Origin: Ipomoea triloba
Lineage: Eukaryota > Streptophyta > Magnoliopsida > Solanales > Convolvulaceae
Direction of reading: 5' to 3'
Length of the DNA: 64,000 nt
NCBI RefSeq assembly: GCF_003576645.1
Contig: NC_044925.1
Coordinates: forward strand, 8,711,657-8,775,656
The first letter of the stretch is position 1, and each line of letters starts with the position of its first letter. Below the pieces are notes generated by a model, which was not told where the DNA came from, made no database searches, and saw nothing but the letters and a program-made list of their open reading frames with translations. Shown one piece after another: positions 60,666 through 64,000 of this stretch. A program made the position numbers and the translations under genes.

Positions 60666-62715
60666 GTTGTGATGAAAAATTGATGCAAGTTGATGATCAT
60701 AAAATATGTGATTATTGGATATAAAAATATATTTTTAATATATGTATGTGCGTAGAAATACATATGAATGTATGTGGTGTTTGATCATGTGTGTAGATTA
60801 TACATAAGTATATTTCATACGTATATTAAATATATATATATATATATATATTAATGGTTTGTATTGTGCGTATATATATGTGTATAAGTGTAGTATATAT
60901 ATATATTGCTGTATATTCTGAGTACCGTATATATATGTATAAATAATAAATATATATTATATATATACCATACATATATTTATAAATATATATATAATGT
61001 TTTTCGTATTAATATGATATATATATACTGTACGTATATGTATAAATATATATATATATGTTTTTCGTAATACTATGTATATGTATGTCGTATGTATACT
61101 AAAATAAATGTATGTATATATAATCCATGTTTGTACAGTATGCATATTAGACTAATTATACAAATATATATATTTATGTAGTACGTATAAAAGAGAAGAA
61201 AGAAAGAAAATAAAATATATGATAATAATATTTTCTTTTACTTATTTGTGCTGTACATATGTTTTAAAGAAAATAATAAATAAATAAAATGTTTTCTTTT
61301 ATTTATATGTACCGTATGTGTTATTTGTATATATATATTTATTATATTTTTGTATGTAATTATCAAGTATGTGTTAGTTGTAAAATGAAATTTATTAACT
61401 AGTATTATCTAGAATTGAGATATTAATTGATTGTTAGTATTTGCATGAAATTAGGAATTTGTGTGGTTGATAGAAATTTTAGTATATATGTGTATATTTG
61501 TATCCTGTACGTATGTACGTATTTGTTTTAAAAACAAAATTTATTATTTTAAGTTATATTCTGTTTTGTTAATTTGGATGGATTTATGTTAAATATGGAT
61601 AGATAATTATTTTAAGATTATCTTTAGTGATAATTGATCTTTTTGACATTTTTGGGAATAAGGATTTTTCTTTTATTAAAATACTATTTTATGAGAGATT
61701 GAGAATTTTGGACAAATTAGAGTTTTCAAATAAAATATTCCTTTACAAATTTTCAAGAGATTTTAGTACGGAAAAATGATTTGGAAAATTATATTTTCTT
61801 AAAATATTGGAAGCTATGTGAAATATGAAATTTGATTATGTGATTGTAATTTAATTGTTGTAGAGGAGTGCCCGTCAGGAACAATCCTCGGGTACTAGAA
61901 CACTATGGTGTGTTCTGTAGGAATGGGTCTGTGTACCCTAAATTACAGGGTAGTCAGTAGAAACTTTATCCTGGCTACTAGGGCTGGTAACTTCTTGTTG
62001 AGGCTTGGAATCCTCATTCGGGGGTGTGCACACTTAAGGTTAGAGTCCGATTTCCGAAAGTGAAAATGGGAATTTTTGTGTAGTACAGCATAAGTTCTGT
62101 TACTAGGGTCTGAAAATAAAAGGACCCTTTCCCATTACGTTTATGTATGATTATGCTTCCATATTACCATATTATCATTATTATTTTTGTTATTATATTA
62201 ACAATTTTTCTGAGCAAAGGAAATGCAGTTGAATTTTCTGAAAGATTTGGTAAAAAGACTAGTACCCCTTTTTCAAATTATATATTATTAAAATTATTTT
62301 TAGGGGTAGGCAAGTCCCTTACTTAGCATGTTTTGCTAACCCCTTTTTATTTGTTGTTGTTGCTGTTGCTTGTGTAAGTAGCAGGGAATAAATGATAAGA
62401 GTTGCAGTGGCGAGAGCAGTAGACTGAGTTGCTGTTAGCTCGGGGATTTAGCAAAATAAAGGATTATGTAATGAAGATTATTTAAGGATTTTATATTAAT
62501 ACTTTGAGGACTATGAGAACTTGATGTTATTTTTAATTTGGGATTTGTTTGAGACTAGCCTTGCATCTAATCAAGTAGGATTAGGTGTGGCGGTAGCACC
62601 CTTGAATAAAGTTATTGTGGATTTTGATTATTATGAATTTAATAAGTATTAATATTTCCTTTTATAGTAAGGCTATTTTTAGTAAGCCTCAGGATGTGAA
62701 TTTGGGGGTGTTACA
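59639..62715 (+). mobile_element. 3' LTR of the gypsy chromovirus
   Basis: Starts TGTGACAC after a purine tract and ends GTGTTACA, where the interrupted copia integrase resumes. About 3,077 bases, typical of Del/Tekay-type elements. It contains long TA runs (about 59884-59933, 60018-60069, 60613-60661) and a single N at 60070. Apparent reading frames are repeat artefacts. Confidence 0.85.
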
Positions 62716-63503
62716 AGTATACCGTGTTGTTCACAAAAATCTTGAATGACTTTGTTTACAAATTCGGTTCCTTGATCAGACCGAATTTTGACAATACTTG
62801 AATCCTTTTCAGTTTGTAGTCTTCGGAGCGGATCTGGAAGGACTTTTTCAGTTTCATTCTTCTTTCTTAGAAAGGATGTCCGAGTATATCTTGTGTAGTC
62901 ATCTACTACCACAAGAGTGTACTTCCTTCCACTTAGACTAACTGGATCAACTGGTCCAAATAAGTCCATATGAAGTAGACTTAATGGCCTTGCGTTGGTG
63001 TTAAGAGATTTCGTTTTAAACGAAGACTTGATCTGCTTTCCCTTTTGACAAGCTCCACACACTTTATCCTTGTCATAGATTACATTCGGAAATCCTTCAA
63101 CCAGTTCCTTTCTTGCAAGCTTGTTGATAGCCTTGAAGTTAAGATGATTGAGTTTATGATGCCATTCCCAACTTAGATCTTTCTTGCTTTTGACGATCAG
63201 GCAAGTATTTGGTCTTACTGTTTCCCATGTGACAACATACATATTCTTTCTTCGTTTTGCCGTTAGTACAACTTCATGAGTTAGCTCTGAGATAACTTGG
63301 CATTGATCTCGTGAAAATACAACTTTGTATCCTTTGTCACAAAACTGGCTTGTGCTTAACAGATTGAACTTTAATCCTTCAACATAAGAGACTTCTTGAA
63401 TGATTAAACCATCCTTCATAACATCTCCGGTGCCCATGGTTCGTCCACTTGAGTTCCCACCGAAAACTACTTTAGGACCATTCTTCACTTTATAATTGCT
63501 CAA
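62716..63503 (-). pseudogene. Copia integrase of the SIRE-like element, truncated
   Basis: Contains the pre-integrase zinc finger (HHKLNHLNF, then CGACQKGK) and the core with Asp in HMDLFGPV and Asp in SDQGTEF. It stops at the gypsy LTR junction (62715/62716) before the catalytic Glu. The twelve residues after the junction come from LTR DNA. Reverse transcriptase and RNase H of this element are absent from the window. Confidence 0.9.
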
Positions 63504-64000
63504 TTCTTATTTATCTCCAGTCATATGTCTTGAGCATTCGCTATCTACATACCAAATGGTCCTGTTTTCCTGCATTCAAAGATTAGGTGTTTTTAGGTAC
63601 CCATACCTTCTTGGGTCCTTGACGGTTAGCGGTGAGCTTGGGCATCCATGCGTACCTAGAACTCGTAAGGTTCATCCTTGGTCCACGGTACCCATTAAAC
63701 ACGCGATAATCATAAGGGATAACATAGTAGGCTTGAGGTGACTTTGGCGAATAAACTTTTTGAAGAGGAGGTTTCGGTTTATTCGTGTTAACTCTAGTGT
63801 ATGAGGTCTGTTTATGTCTATGATGGAGCAGAAATTTTGCTCTTGTCATTGGTTCATAATTCATAAGCCAGTCCTCATCACTAGGATATAGTGTACCTTC
63901 TCCACCTCTATGCTTGCTAGGAAACTTTTTGAAATTCTTGACATTACTCGGGTAAGAGATTGGTCTTCCCTGAGGCATACCCTTGCGTTGCCTCTGTGAG
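63504..64000 (-). pseudogene. Copia gag-protease junction, degenerate
   Basis: The frame 63583-63978 encodes a basic segment ending GPKKVWVPKNT, as seen just before the protease in SIRE-type polyproteins. The protease stretch between 63504 and 63582 carries stops and shifts. The element continues past the window edge. Confidence 0.65.

Noticed and set aside
1..64000. CRISPR arrays, operons, riboswitches, rRNA genes
   Set aside because: No such structures seen; the window is plant nuclear DNA. Repeats are LTRs, MITEs, minisatellites and microsatellites.

Overview
This window is nuclear DNA of a flowering plant, almost certainly a eudicot. It is AT-rich, has intron-bearing genes with GT-AG splice sites, carries a TIR-NBS-LRR immune receptor (a class abundant in eudicots and absent from most monocots), and is packed with plant transposable elements. 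The species cannot be fixed from sequence alone. The assembly has one 518-base gap (951-1468) and two single Ns, both in TA repeats (13485 and 60070).

Only two host gene types are convincing. The first is a four-exon FKBP-type peptidyl-prolyl isomerase resembling chloroplast FKBP16-1. It appears twice (10238-12405 and 15736-17903) because a 5,497-base block is repeated head to tail. As far as could be compared the copies are identical and they meet at a lone N, so this is probably an assembly artefact. The second is a five-exon TNL receptor on the minus strand (26819-32865; conceptual 1,219 residues with no break seen). It has an unusual MHS in place of MHD, an altered kinase-2 motif, a ten-unit 21-residue leucine-rich array and a hAT-type MITE in intron 1.

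The rest is transposon stratigraphy. 1-8 kb: a decayed MULE, a solo LTR with perfect target duplications, two Tourist-like MITEs and a copia primer-site relic. 19-25 kb: retroelement fragments, microsatellites, and a hAT-like element that holds a TA-repeat-seeking element. 33-49 kb: an Athila-like LTR element B (LTR at 34195-35564) split by a complete nested element A (36670-45965, 1,330-base LTRs, AGTAT target duplication). A has gag and an accessory gene but no pol. 49-64 kb: a SIRE-like copia element on the minus strand (LTR 48971-50230, env-like and accessory ORFs, integrase at 62.7-63.5 kb) interrupted by a 5'-truncated chromovirus-type gypsy element (56.5-62.7 kb) with a 3.1-kb LTR.

The most interesting pattern is regulatory. 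Several unrelated Athila-like units each carry their own short CpG-rich palindromic word just upstream of a TATA-like box in the LTR. In elements A and B the same word recurs at a second, internal promoter, followed by a leader with a candidate 5'UTR intron whose acceptor lies at or just before the accessory gene start codon. This resembles a family-specific self-recognition or anti-silencing circuit. A second candidate novelty is a pair of 75-77-base GT-AG introns between integrase and chromodomain in the gypsy element.
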